Positions 1 through 7,541 of a DNA stretch of 10,464 nucleotides are shown here, piece after piece. Positions within the stretch are counted from its first letter, which is position 1; each line of letters begins with the position of its first letter. Below the pieces are notes generated by a model that had not been told where the DNA came from, searched no databases, and saw only the letters and a list, made by a program, of their open reading frames with translations. This DNA is from an uncultured Clostridia bacterium (lineage in GTDB: Bacteria > Bacillota > Clostridia > Christensenellales > UBA1242), in assembly GCA_947589615.1 (NCBI GenBank), contig CANQBU010000039.1, positions 1 through 10,464 of the forward strand, written 5' to 3'. The position numbers were made by a program, and so were the translations under genes.

Positions 1-1293
1 AAAATGTGGACGGAAAATGCAAGCGGAGATAAGCCAACACTCTTCAATGCCTATGATGAGCGTGATGAGGCACTTTCTGTCGCAAAGACAATTTCAAGTC
101 TGGTCGCAAATGGCTACTCTTATGATGATATAGCGGTTTTGATGAGGATAAATGCACTCTCGCGAAGTTTTGAGGAAGCCTTTTTGTCTTACGATATTCC
201 ACATAGAATTTATGGCGGATTTAAGTTCTACGAGCGGGCAGAAATAAAGAATGTGATAAATTATTTGCGTCTCTTTGTAAATCCAAAAGACGATGTCGCT
301 TTTGCAAGAATTATAAATTTCCCAAAGCGAGGAATTGGAGATGGAACGCTTGCAAAACTTGGTCAAATTGACTATAATATGTCCCTCCTTGAAAATTGTC
401 TTTCACTGCCGGAAGCAAATCCACTTTATAAAAAATTTTCTTCCTTTATAAATGCCTTTGTTTCAGCAAGGGAATATCTATCATTACCTCTTCCCGAATT
501 TGTGGAAAAAGTTTTAAATGTTTTTGAGATTAGGAAAGCATACAATGTCAAAGATGAGGAAGATATGAATAGGCTTTTAAATATAGAGCAGTTTGTTTCA
601 TCAGTAAAAGAATATGTTTCACTCAATCCTGAGGCCGACTTAAATGATTATCTTCAAAATATAACTCTCTCTTCTGAGAATGATGAAATAGGCCAGTCAG
701 GAGCGGTAACAATTGCCACTGTTCATGCTGTAAAGGGACTTGAATTTAAAGTGGTGTTTATTGTTGGTATGGAGGAGGGAATTTTTCCAATATCCCGCTC
801 GCTTAATTCAAATGCCGAACTTGAAGAAGAAAGGCGGCTAATGTATGTTGCGATTACTCGGGCAGAAGAAAAACTTTATCTTTCTCACGCGTCAAAACGA
901 TATTTATATCGAGACAGCCAATATCAAACGCCAAGCCGTTTTGCAAGAGAATTAGGACTTTTGTCGTTGCAGGAAAATAAAAAGCCAAGAGAGAATTTTT
1001 CCGATTACCAATCTAATTATGGTTATTCGAGTTATAATAAAGGTATGACTTGGGGCGGTAGTTCTCAGTCAAAAAGCATAGTTGATACAAAATCATTCTT
1101 TAAACGCGAAGAAAAGAAAGAGAATGTCAAAGATGTATCAATTTACAAAGTTGGACAAAGCGTTATCCACCCTAAATATGGAGTGGGAAAAATAGTTGAC
1201 ATAACCCCTGATGGGCTTGTCGGAGATATAATTTTTGACACATTTGGGAAGAAAAGTTTAATGCTTGAATTAGCACCTTTGGAAATTATTTAA
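1..1293 (+). CDS. pcrA: ATP-dependent DNA helicase PcrA/UvrD, C-terminal part (5' end outside window)
   Basis: This is the last 430 codons of a superfamily 1A 3'-5' DNA helicase, which unwinds DNA in nucleotide excision repair and clears RecA or stalled complexes. The frame is open from base 1, so the ATG at base 4 is internal; full-length PcrA is about 720-780 aa and the Walker A half lies upstream. Counting that Met as residue 1, visible motifs are motif IV (LMRINALSRSFEE, about 46-58), GGFKFYERAEIK (71-82), motif V (TVHAVKGLEF, 239-248, then GMEEGIFP) and motif VI (EEERRLMYVAITRAEEKL, 274-291) with the arginine finger region. A low-complexity linker (about 325-375) leads to a C-terminal Tudor-like module (KVGQSVIHPKYGVGKIVDI, 382-400), which in PcrA contacts RNA polymerase. 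ligA follows after 59 nt, the classic pcrA-ligA arrangement. PcrA is preferred over UvrD because of that neighbour; the two names cover one orthologous group. Confidence 0.95.
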   Translation, partial: KMWTENASGDKPTLFNAYDERDEALSVAKTISSLVANGYSYDDIAVLMRINALSRSFEEAFLSYDIPHRIYGGFKFYERAEIKNVINYLRLFVNPKDDVAFARIINFPKRGIGDGTLAKLGQIDYNMSLLENCLSLPEANPLYKKFSSFINAFVSAREYLSLPLPEFVEKVLNVFEIRKAYNVKDEEDMNRLLNIEQFVSSVKEYVSLNPEADLNDYLQNITLSSENDEIGQSGAVTIATVHAVKGLEFKVVFIVGMEEGIFPISRSLNSNAELEEERRLMYVAITRAEEKLYLSHASKRYLYRDSQYQTPSRFARELGLLSLQENKKPRENFSDYQSNYGYSSYNKGMTWGGSSQSKSIVDTKSFFKREEKKENVKDVSIYKVGQSVIHPKYGVGKIVDITPDGLVGDIIFDTFGKKSLMLELAPLEII

Positions 1294-1298
1294 AAAGC

Positions 1299-1330
1299 AT
1301 TTATTAAGCCCGGTAAAGCGGGGAATAAAT
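1299..1330 (+). other. Hairpin in the pcrA-ligA gap
   Basis: ATTTATT (1299-1305) is exactly complementary to AATAAAT (1324-1330), and CCCG (1309-1312) to CGGG (1319-1322), with a GTAAAG loop and a small asymmetric bulge (AAG on one side, G on the other). No U-tract follows, so it is unlikely to be an intrinsic terminator. It may be an RNA processing or stability element between pcrA and ligA, or have no function. The match is seen in the sequence; the role is not known. Confidence 0.35.
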
Positions 1331-1352
1331 TATATATAATAAGGGAAATAAA

Positions 1353-3314
1353 ATGAGCGAAAAAATAATTGAAGAAATGAAAAATTTGATCGAGGTAATA
1401 AATAAACATAATTACAATTATTATGTGCTTGATAATCCTACAATTTCCGATGCGGAATATGATAAATTATATTACAGACTTGTCGATCTTGAAAAGGAAA
1501 GTGGTGTAATTTTGGAGGGCTCGCCCACTCAGCGTGTGGGAGATCATGTGCTTGACGGATTTGAAAAAAGAGTCCACACCGTCAATCTTTATTCGTTAAA
1601 CAAGGTTCGTGATTTTGGCGATCTTGAAAACTGGATGGAAGATATGAATAGGGCGACAGGAGGAACGCTGTTTGCACTTGAATATAAATTTGACGGCTTG
1701 CAAATTGTTATAGAATATGAAAATGGTCATTTTAAAAATGCGACAACTCGTGGAAACGGGACGATTGGCGAAGATGTCACATTGCAAGTTAAAACTATTC
1801 GCTCCCTTCCACTATCAATTCCTTTCAAAAAAAGATTGATAGTTCAAGGCGAAGGCATGATGACAAATCGTGCATTTAACGAGTATAATAAAACGGCGAC
1901 TGAAAAATTGAAAAATCCAAGAAATGCGGTTGCGGGTGCTGTGCGCAATCTTGACCCAAAGGAGACGGCAAAGCGAAAATTAGACTATTTCTGCTATGGG
2001 ATTATGCTGTGCGAAGATAGGAAATTTAAAACACAGGAAGAAATTCATGATTTTATTGAAAAGCAGGGATTTAAAACAGGCGGATATTTCAAACTTTGCA
2101 AGAATGCAAAAGAGGTGGAAGAGCATATAAACGAAGTTGACAAGGAAAAGGCAAAACTAGATGTCCTTATAGATGGAATGGTGATAAAAATAAATAATGT
2201 CGACAAGCGGGATGAAATTGGGTTTACTGCGAAATTCCCACGTTGGGCAATGGCATACAAGTTTGAGGCTCAGGAAGCAAGCACGATGCTTGAAAGTGTA
2301 ACTTGGCAGGTAGGAAGAAGCGGGCGAGTAACACCTATTGCAAATCTAACTCCAGTTGAACTTGCAGGAGCGACTATTTCTCGAGCCACGCTAAATAATA
2401 TTGAAGATATAAGAAAAAAAGACTTGTATGAAAAAGCCAGAGTGTTTATAAGAAGAAGCAATGAAGTTATCCCAGAGGTCATGGGACTTGCCGAGAAATT
2501 TGATGACTCTAGAAAGATTGAAGTGCCTTCTACTTGCCCATGCTGCGGGCAAATGTTAGAGCGAAGAGGGCCTTTACTATTCTGCACTAATCATTTGGGA
2601 TGCAGAGAACAAGTGGTTGATAAGCTTTCCCATTTTGCTTCAAGAAATGCCTTCAATATTGAAGGGCTAAGCGAAAAAACTGCCGACTTATTTTATGAGA
2701 AACTTGGTGTCAGAAAGTTAAGCGACATCTTTACTTTGAAGGAAGAGGACTTGTTGCCCCTAGATAATTTTAAAGATAAAAAGGCAAAGAAAATTGTCGA
2801 AGCAATCAAAAAAAGCAAAGATGTGGATTTGGCAAGGTTTTTATATTCACTTGGCATTGCTGAAGTTGGCTACAAAACGGCAAAGGAACTTGCGAACAAA
2901 TTTCAAACTCTTGAAAATATAATAAATGCCGATGTAAATTCGCTCTGTGAAATAGAGGATATAGGCGAGATTATCGCTCAAAATATTTATGATTATTTCA
3001 GAGATGAAGAAAATATGAAAGAGGTGGAAAGCCTTTTGGCATGCGGGGTAAATATTTCGCAGTCATCAAATTTAAAAGGTAAAAACTTAGAAGGTAAGAC
3101 AATAGTAATTACAGGCACGCTTTCACAACCTCGTTCATATTTTGAAAAATTGATAGAGGAAAATGGTGGCAAATTTTCAAGTTCGGTTTCAAAAAATACA
3201 AGTTTCGTTCTTGCAGGGGAAGAAGCGGGCTCAAAATTAGATAAAGCACGTGAACTGTCAGTGCCGGTGTTAAGCGAAGATGAGTTTATAAAAATGATAA
3301 ACAAAGAGGACTAA
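1353..3314 (+). CDS. ligA: NAD-dependent DNA ligase LigA
   Basis: Essential ligase that seals 3'-OH/5'-phosphate nicks in replication and repair, using NAD+ to form a ligase-AMP intermediate. At 653 aa it is full length for the family (about 650-680). Order seen: N-terminal Ia domain with YNYYVLDNPTISDAEYD (21-37); adenylation domain with ExKxDG at 110-115, so K112 is the AMP-accepting lysine; TTRGNGTIGED (131-141); NPRNAVAGAVRNLDP (188-202); DGMVIKIN (274-281); WAMAYKFEA (298-306); OB fold with GRSGRVTPIA (321-330); Cys4 zinc finger C395, C398, C411, C417; helix-hairpin-helix repeats (about 430-545); BRCT domain (about 577-650, KTIVITGTL). Two segments depart from the commonest consensus: VNLYSLNKV (77-85) where many ligases have PMLSLDN, and RRSNEVIPEV (367-376) where RRAGDVIPEV is usual. 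All catalytic landmarks remain. ATG at 1353 has AAGGGA at 1341-1346. The gene is probably co-transcribed with pcrA. Confidence 0.97.
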   Translation: MSEKIIEEMKNLIEVINKHNYNYYVLDNPTISDAEYDKLYYRLVDLEKESGVILEGSPTQRVGDHVLDGFEKRVHTVNLYSLNKVRDFGDLENWMEDMNRATGGTLFALEYKFDGLQIVIEYENGHFKNATTRGNGTIGEDVTLQVKTIRSLPLSIPFKKRLIVQGEGMMTNRAFNEYNKTATEKLKNPRNAVAGAVRNLDPKETAKRKLDYFCYGIMLCEDRKFKTQEEIHDFIEKQGFKTGGYFKLCKNAKEVEEHINEVDKEKAKLDVLIDGMVIKINNVDKRDEIGFTAKFPRWAMAYKFEAQEASTMLESVTWQVGRSGRVTPIANLTPVELAGATISRATLNNIEDIRKKDLYEKARVFIRRSNEVIPEVMGLAEKFDDSRKIEVPSTCPCCGQMLERRGPLLFCTNHLGCREQVVDKLSHFASRNAFNIEGLSEKTADLFYEKLGVRKLSDIFTLKEEDLLPLDNFKDKKAKKIVEAIKKSKDVDLARFLYSLGIAEVGYKTAKELANKFQTLENIINADVNSLCEIEDIGEIIAQNIYDYFRDEENMKEVESLLACGVNISQSSNLKGKNLEGKTIVITGTLSQPRSYFEKLIEENGGKFSSSVSKNTSFVLAGEEAGSKLDKARELSVPVLSEDEFIKMINKED

Positions 3315-3337
3315 TAAAATCAGATAGTCCTTTTTTT
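3303..3337 (+). terminator. Intrinsic terminator of the pcrA-ligA unit, overlapping the ligA stop
   Basis: AGGACTA (3307-3313) pairs perfectly with TAGTCCT (3325-3331) around an 11-nt loop; a G-U pair and AAA/UUU pairs can extend the base. A run of seven T (3331-3337) follows. The left arm contains the last sense codons and two bases of the ligA TAA stop, so the terminator begins inside the coding sequence. It separates the DNA-repair pair from the next transcription unit. Confidence 0.82.
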
Positions 3338-3342
3338 GGGTA

Positions 3343-3371
3343 TTGACTAATGTAAATAAATGTGTTATATT
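3343..3371 (+). promoter_or_regulatory. Sigma-A-type promoter for the four-gene unit
   Basis: TTGACT (3343-3348) and TATATT (3366-3371) are separated by 17 bp, and TGT sits directly before the -10 as an extended -10 (TGn). It lies just downstream of the ligA terminator and points at the membrane-protein gene. A start about 7 nt after the -10 would fall near 3378, leaving only about 11 nt of leader before the ATG at 3389. Motif match is seen; activity is inferred. Confidence 0.75.
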
Positions 3372-3378
3372 TAATTAT

Positions 3379-3384
3379 AAGGGA
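3379..3384 (+). promoter_or_regulatory. Ribosome binding site fixing the start at 3389
   Basis: AAGGGA lies 4 nt before ATG 3389. An in-frame GTG exists at 3362, but it is inside the promoter spacer and has no Shine-Dalgarno, so it would not be on the mRNA. ligA has a very similar AAGGGAAAT context before its ATG. Confidence 0.7.
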
Positions 3385-3388
3385 AATT

Positions 3389-3835
3389 ATGGATATTCGA
3401 AGCAATAACTATTACGAAACGAGAAAAAAGGCAAAAGATATGGATGATTTTGAATTGATTGATGCACAAATGCATAATCACAATCTTTTGTTTGACGAGA
3501 GAAGAAAACTAAATCGCCAAATAAGAATTTGCCGTTTTCCTAGAAATTTTATGCTTATAGGTGGCGGTCTGACATTTCTTACATTTATGGGAGTTTTTAC
3601 TGGTATGGGGGTTGTAAAAGATGTCGCCAATATTTTAGGACCAGCCTTGTTTTTAAGTGGTCTTATTGGCAAGACAATGCAACTTGATGATTTGACGGGC
3701 GTAATTGAAAGGCAGGAGAGTATAAAAGAAATCGAAGACGCCATTGATGCTATAAGCGAAGAAATTGACGACCGATATCAAAAGTTCTTGGAAAAATCAC
3801 AGCCGGTTGAAGAAAGGGTCTTTGAAGAATTTTAA
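3389..3835 (+). CDS. Small two-helix membrane protein with flanking coiled coils, unknown function
   Basis: I do not recognise this 148-aa protein. It has a charged N-terminal part likely to form amphipathic or coiled-coil helix (about 8-48, rich in K, R, D and E), a hydrophobic segment at about 54-76 (FMLIGGGLTFLTFMGVF), a short KD turn, a second hydrophobic segment at about 79-97 (ANILGPALFLSGLIG), then an acidic helical tail (about 100-148) with heptad-like spacing of I, L and E. The probable topology is a transmembrane hairpin with both charged ends on the same side; the basic RICRFPR stretch just before helix 1 suggests the cytoplasm by the positive-inside rule. There is no cleavable signal peptide. 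It is the first gene after the promoter at 3343-3371, and the first putative metallopeptidase starts 11 nt downstream, so a role as membrane anchor or partner for those proteins is plausible but inferred from position only. Confidence 0.8.
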   Translation: MDIRSNNYYETRKKAKDMDDFELIDAQMHNHNLLFDERRKLNRQIRICRFPRNFMLIGGGLTFLTFMGVFTGMGVVKDVANILGPALFLSGLIGKTMQLDDLTGVIERQESIKEIEDAIDAISEEIDDRYQKFLEKSQPVEERVFEEF

Positions 3836-3846
3836 ATGGAGGAAAT

Positions 3847-5676
3847 ATGTTCAGTTCGGGATTTGAAGGAATAAGAGATATAAACTATCCTTTAGAAGGG
3901 AAGATGCCTAGGATTATAGATTATTTTGTAAAAGTGTATGGTGAAAAATACAGAAAGCGTATAACTGAAAAGTTAAATGATGCCTGCTACTTTTTCTTAG
4001 ATGACGGCAATAAAGGCGGGATATATTCAGCAGATATTTATTTAAAAGAAAGAAGAAAAGAGGCGATTTACGAACTTACACAATTTAAGAAAGATTATTG
4101 CGGCTATGAAATTTTAGATTATGATACATTTGCGGATTTTTTGCCAAGGGTAAGACATTGGCAGGTAAAAATACCTGAAAGCGAATATGTTGACTTTATG
4201 CAATTTGCAAGTTCAGTTGATATTTCTCTTCTTTCAAAGGCAAAAACATCTTTAAGCACGCGGAAATTATTTGGCAAAACCCATGATGAGGGTGAACTTA
4301 AAAATAATATTGAAGACGAAAAACCAAAAGAAACTTTAGGAGAAATTTTAAAATTCTTTGAGAGCGAATGGTGGGACTTTGATATAGCAAGTTCAAATAT
4401 TGACTATATTGAAAGTGAACGCGAAAGATTGGATATTCGCAGTCTGGGTAAAACGATAACGAAAGAGGAAACATTGGCGGCTTTGCTAATGAAAAACGAA
4501 TTGGAAGAACGAAAGCTTTTCATTCGTTCCATTGAATTATATGTTAAATTTATAAGCGGGCATTATTCAATTCCATTAAATGAGGAAATTATGCCTGATC
4601 TTGTTAAAATTGCGTCTGATTATACATATTTTTCATTGATTCGTGATGAAGAGGATCTCAGTGATAAAAAGGTTGATCAGTTTATAGAAATGTTTGAGGA
4701 CATAAACGAAATTGCTCAAAAGAAAATTGATATGACTGGGGTTGAAAAAGATAGAAGAGGCGTTGTAATAAGACACTTAAAGGATATGAGTGAAAAATTT
4801 AACGCACTTTTGCTTGAAAAAGCCGATTTGTTTTTACAAAAAGATTTTCAAAATGGGACTCTTCCAGATTTTGAAATTTTGAAAGAAGTAGAAAATCGTG
4901 AAGCACTTGACGAATATGAAATAAAGATGATTTTAGATGAAAGACTGGGTTTTCAACATTTTAATGAGAGGATAGGAGGGGCATGCCTTTGCACCGCTGA
5001 GAAAAATTCTCACAAACAATTTACGGTCTGCTTCAATTCCGCTCTTGCTAATTTAAGTGATAATTCACTTATACATGAAATGGGCCATATAATTGACGGT
5101 TCATGCCGATTTGACGGCGAAAAATATACATTTAAAACAGGATTAACTGTTTCAGAGCGTGGGGAGGATAAAAATTTTGGCACTTTTAAAAATTATGATA
5201 GATATACGGCCTTAAATGAAATTATAAACGATTTCTATACATTAAAAGTTGTCAGAGAAATGCAAAAAGATGATTTCAAAGTTGGGCTTCGACCAAATTC
5301 ACTTACGATTTATTCGTTGGCATTTCCATTTTTAAATGCATTTATGACAAATTATAAACAGCAACTGCTTGATTCTAAAATGAGCGAAGATCCAAAAAGA
5401 ATTTTCAAATATTTCGCAAAAGAAGATGTTGATGCACTTGCCGATGCATGCACTGCCTATATTAAAGAGTGCTGCAAAAACGAAAAGTTATCATCGTCTA
5501 TGGTTTATTTAATTTCGAAGAACGATACAAACGCTATGACGAAAATTACTCAAGCCTATCCACAGGAAACAACAGAGATATTTAATGCTATGAACGATCT
5601 AGCAAGGACTGTTGAAAAAATGAAACTTATCGATATGGCAAAGCAAGATGAATTGGATAATAGTTCGACAATATAA
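3847..5676 (+). CDS. Putative zinc metallopeptidase, tandem paralogue 1 (unrecognised family)
   Basis: A 609-aa protein without signal peptide or membrane segment, so probably cytoplasmic. Three zones are visible. N-terminal signature at 13-50 (PLEGKMP, YFVKVYGEKYRKRITEK), 24 of 38 positions identical to paralogue 3 in my ungapped hand alignment. A long, mainly helical, charged middle (about 60-370), poorly conserved. A C-terminal peptidase-like core: strand FTVCFNSAL (392-400), helix with HEMGH (H410, E411, H414), FKTGL strand (429-433), then LNEIINDFY (456-464), where E458 is the likely third zinc ligand and D462 a supporting residue. HExxH with a downstream Glu is the gluzincin pattern; zinc binding and proteolysis are inferred. 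The ATG is supported by GGAGG at 3838-3842 and by the matching distance from start to signature in all three paralogues. Of the three, only this one has Gly inside the motif (HEMGH); the others have HELNH. A non-peptidase role cannot be excluded. Confidence 0.85.
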   Translation: MFSSGFEGIRDINYPLEGKMPRIIDYFVKVYGEKYRKRITEKLNDACYFFLDDGNKGGIYSADIYLKERRKEAIYELTQFKKDYCGYEILDYDTFADFLPRVRHWQVKIPESEYVDFMQFASSVDISLLSKAKTSLSTRKLFGKTHDEGELKNNIEDEKPKETLGEILKFFESEWWDFDIASSNIDYIESERERLDIRSLGKTITKEETLAALLMKNELEERKLFIRSIELYVKFISGHYSIPLNEEIMPDLVKIASDYTYFSLIRDEEDLSDKKVDQFIEMFEDINEIAQKKIDMTGVEKDRRGVVIRHLKDMSEKFNALLLEKADLFLQKDFQNGTLPDFEILKEVENREALDEYEIKMILDERLGFQHFNERIGGACLCTAEKNSHKQFTVCFNSALANLSDNSLIHEMGHIIDGSCRFDGEKYTFKTGLTVSERGEDKNFGTFKNYDRYTALNEIINDFYTLKVVREMQKDDFKVGLRPNSLTIYSLAFPFLNAFMTNYKQQLLDSKMSEDPKRIFKYFAKEDVDALADACTAYIKECCKNEKLSSSMVYLISKNDTNAMTKITQAYPQETTEIFNAMNDLARTVEKMKLIDMAKQDELDNSSTI

Positions 5677-5696
5677 TAATTAAAAAGGATTAAAAA

Positions 5697-7541
5697 ATGA
5701 TAAAACACAAACTTGAAAACTTGACAGAATTACATAATCCGTTAAAAGGAAAACTTCCAGAGGTGGCGGAATATTTTATCAAATTTTATGGCGAACAATA
5801 TAGAGAAAAAATCATTAAGGTTTTTAATGATGTTGAATTCGTTTTTGTGGACCCTGTCAATCAAGATGGAGATACTTCGTTTCAAGTTTATTTCGATAGC
5901 ATCAGAGATAGAATATTTGTTCAATTGAACTTGGAACTTTCTACAAGAGGCATTAAGATTTTAAATCAAGATGAATTTTTGAAAAATATCAAGGGTGCGG
6001 AAAGATTAGCCAAGACTATAAAACCAGAAGATTGCGAGCAGGTTGTAAATCTTTTATGTGCATTTGACATTCGCCATTTGCCTGAAAATCTTCAGTTGCT
6101 TGCAGATAAAAGCGTCACCCCACATGATTTTGAAATGCTTTTAAAGGAGAAGGACATTAAGAGTGATTTGTTAAAATTCTTCTCAAGTGTTAATGAAGTT
6201 TACAATACAAGTAAAATTAAGGGAAGCCTTGAACAACTTGATGCCGATCAAAAGAGGTTGGGCTTTGATAAAAAAGTAGACTATAAAAAAGAGATAGAAA
6301 AATTAGATGAGAAGTTGCTTCGCCTGTTAACCGACACAATTACAAATCAATTCAACATTCCAAAAACAAAAAATAACTATTTTAAAATTTACGAAATTTT
6401 GCCCAATTATCTCACATTTATGAATGGCAAAGAAGGTGAGTTTCGGGATATGTTTGAGACTCTTTTTGAGCTTTCAAGAAATAAATTGCAACTTAAGGAG
6501 TTAAGGGCCGAACTTGATGGACCTAATACCGATTTTTCCTCCCCATATTTTCAATCTTTCCGTGCGCAATTCTCTGAATGCATGGAAAAGTTGCAATCAA
6601 TGGCCGTTGAAAGAGATTACAAAATACTTGAAACATTTGATGATACAAAAAAAGTAATAAAATTCCTAAGAGAGAATAACATGGAATTTGCAGATCAGGT
6701 CATTGAGATGATAAATCAATATAAGTTCGGCCTACTTGATAAAAATGCATATGTTGATAGTTCGGGAGCATGTGTTTATACAATAAAAAAAGATATGCCA
6801 CATCAGTCAAAGAGCATTATAGTTTTACCTTCATATTTGCTTCTAAAAGACAGGACTTTATTCCACGAACTTAATCATGCAATCCAAACTCTCACAATTA
6901 GCGACGACGAGAATAGCGTGACAATGAAGGTGGGTGTTCCGTCGGCAAAGTTAACTTTCTCAAAGGAAGGAATTTGCGACGCCGAAAGGACTTTTAGCGA
7001 AGAAGCGACTATGTTCAATGAGGTTTTAAATGACTATTTAACTGAAAAAATATTCGAGCCTGCGAGGGAGATGTTGAGAATAGGCGATGAAGTGGAGAAC
7101 GAAAATGCCTATTACATTCATGCATTTGATTTTTTAAGTAAATTTTTTGAAAAGAATCTTGACGTTCTAAAAGAATGTGCTATAAGTGATGACCCATATA
7201 GTTTTTTAAAACAATTCGACAAAAAAGACCTTATAAAACTTATGAATTTGACTGATGATCTTATGAGGGATATAAAACAAAATACACTCGATTTTAAAGA
7301 ATTTAAAATGCAGAAACTTCTTTTGGATTTTAAACATAAGCGAAAACTTTCTCCAAGCGAACTAAAAAAAGAATACTTTACAGACGGTTGCAGAAAATTC
7401 GTTGATTATTTAAAAGAATTTGATATATTGGCAGAGGAAATTAAACCTTTGTCTCAACAAACGGCTGAAGACAAAAAATCGACACAAAGCACAGAAGAAG
7501 TTAAAGAAAATTATTATGATGAAAATGGGAGGGACGAATGA
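5697..7541 (+). CDS. Putative zinc metallopeptidase, tandem paralogue 2 (unrecognised family)
   Basis: A 614-aa predicted cytoplasmic protein with the same architecture as its neighbours. The signature at 13-50 (NPLKGKLP, EYFIKFYGEQYREKI) shares 22 of 38 positions with paralogue 3. The middle (about 55-350) is helical and diverged. The catalytic-like core has SGACVYTI (356-363), a strand SIIVLPSYLLL (373-383), HELNH (H390, E391, H394), TMKVGV (409-414) and FNEVLNDYL (440-448), with E442 as probable third zinc ligand. The C-terminus ends in a charged, low-complexity tail (about 585-614: many E, K, D, S, T) that is likely disordered. The start has AAAGGA at 5684-5689, 20 nt after the stop of paralogue 1. 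The stop overlaps the next start (ATGA, 7538-7541), so translation of the two is probably coupled. The first 12 nt of this gene and of the next are identical (MIKH), a sign that these two are the closer pair or share a conserved start. Confidence 0.85.
   Translation: MIKHKLENLTELHNPLKGKLPEVAEYFIKFYGEQYREKIIKVFNDVEFVFVDPVNQDGDTSFQVYFDSIRDRIFVQLNLELSTRGIKILNQDEFLKNIKGAERLAKTIKPEDCEQVVNLLCAFDIRHLPENLQLLADKSVTPHDFEMLLKEKDIKSDLLKFFSSVNEVYNTSKIKGSLEQLDADQKRLGFDKKVDYKKEIEKLDEKLLRLLTDTITNQFNIPKTKNNYFKIYEILPNYLTFMNGKEGEFRDMFETLFELSRNKLQLKELRAELDGPNTDFSSPYFQSFRAQFSECMEKLQSMAVERDYKILETFDDTKKVIKFLRENNMEFADQVIEMINQYKFGLLDKNAYVDSSGACVYTIKKDMPHQSKSIIVLPSYLLLKDRTLFHELNHAIQTLTISDDENSVTMKVGVPSAKLTFSKEGICDAERTFSEEATMFNEVLNDYLTEKIFEPAREMLRIGDEVENENAYYIHAFDFLSKFFEKNLDVLKECAISDDPYSFLKQFDKKDLIKLMNLTDDLMRDIKQNTLDFKEFKMQKLLLDFKHKRKLSPSELKKEYFTDGCRKFVDYLKEFDILAEEIKPLSQQTAEDKKSTQSTEEVKENYYDENGRDE

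Noticed and set aside
4..6. ATG at base 4 as the true start of the first gene.
   Set aside because: The reading frame is open to base 1, and the protein begins in the middle of the helicase just before motif IV, so the gene is cut by the window edge.
1312..1340. A perfect TATAAT at 1335-1340 as a private ligA promoter.
   Set aside because: The base 17 bp upstream reads GGTAAA, not a -35, and a start near 1347 would remove the AAGGGA site at 1341-1346. It is more likely AT-rich Shine-Dalgarno context.
2993..3304. Antisense open frame of about 100 codons opposite the end of ligA, and similar antisense frames elsewhere (for example 2270-2587, 8885-9142).
   Set aside because: They lie wholly opposite well-supported genes, lack Shine-Dalgarno sites, and have compositions expected of reverse-strand shadows.
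5074..5232. Direct homology to anthrax lethal factor or Pro-Pro endopeptidase (M34), prompted by IHEMGH in paralogue 1 and a similar His-to-Glu spacing (45 in lethal factor, 44-48 here).
   Set aside because: Only the short motif and spacing match. Exported M34 proteins carry signals that these lack, and no other sequence similarity is visible to me. Kept as a fold idea only.
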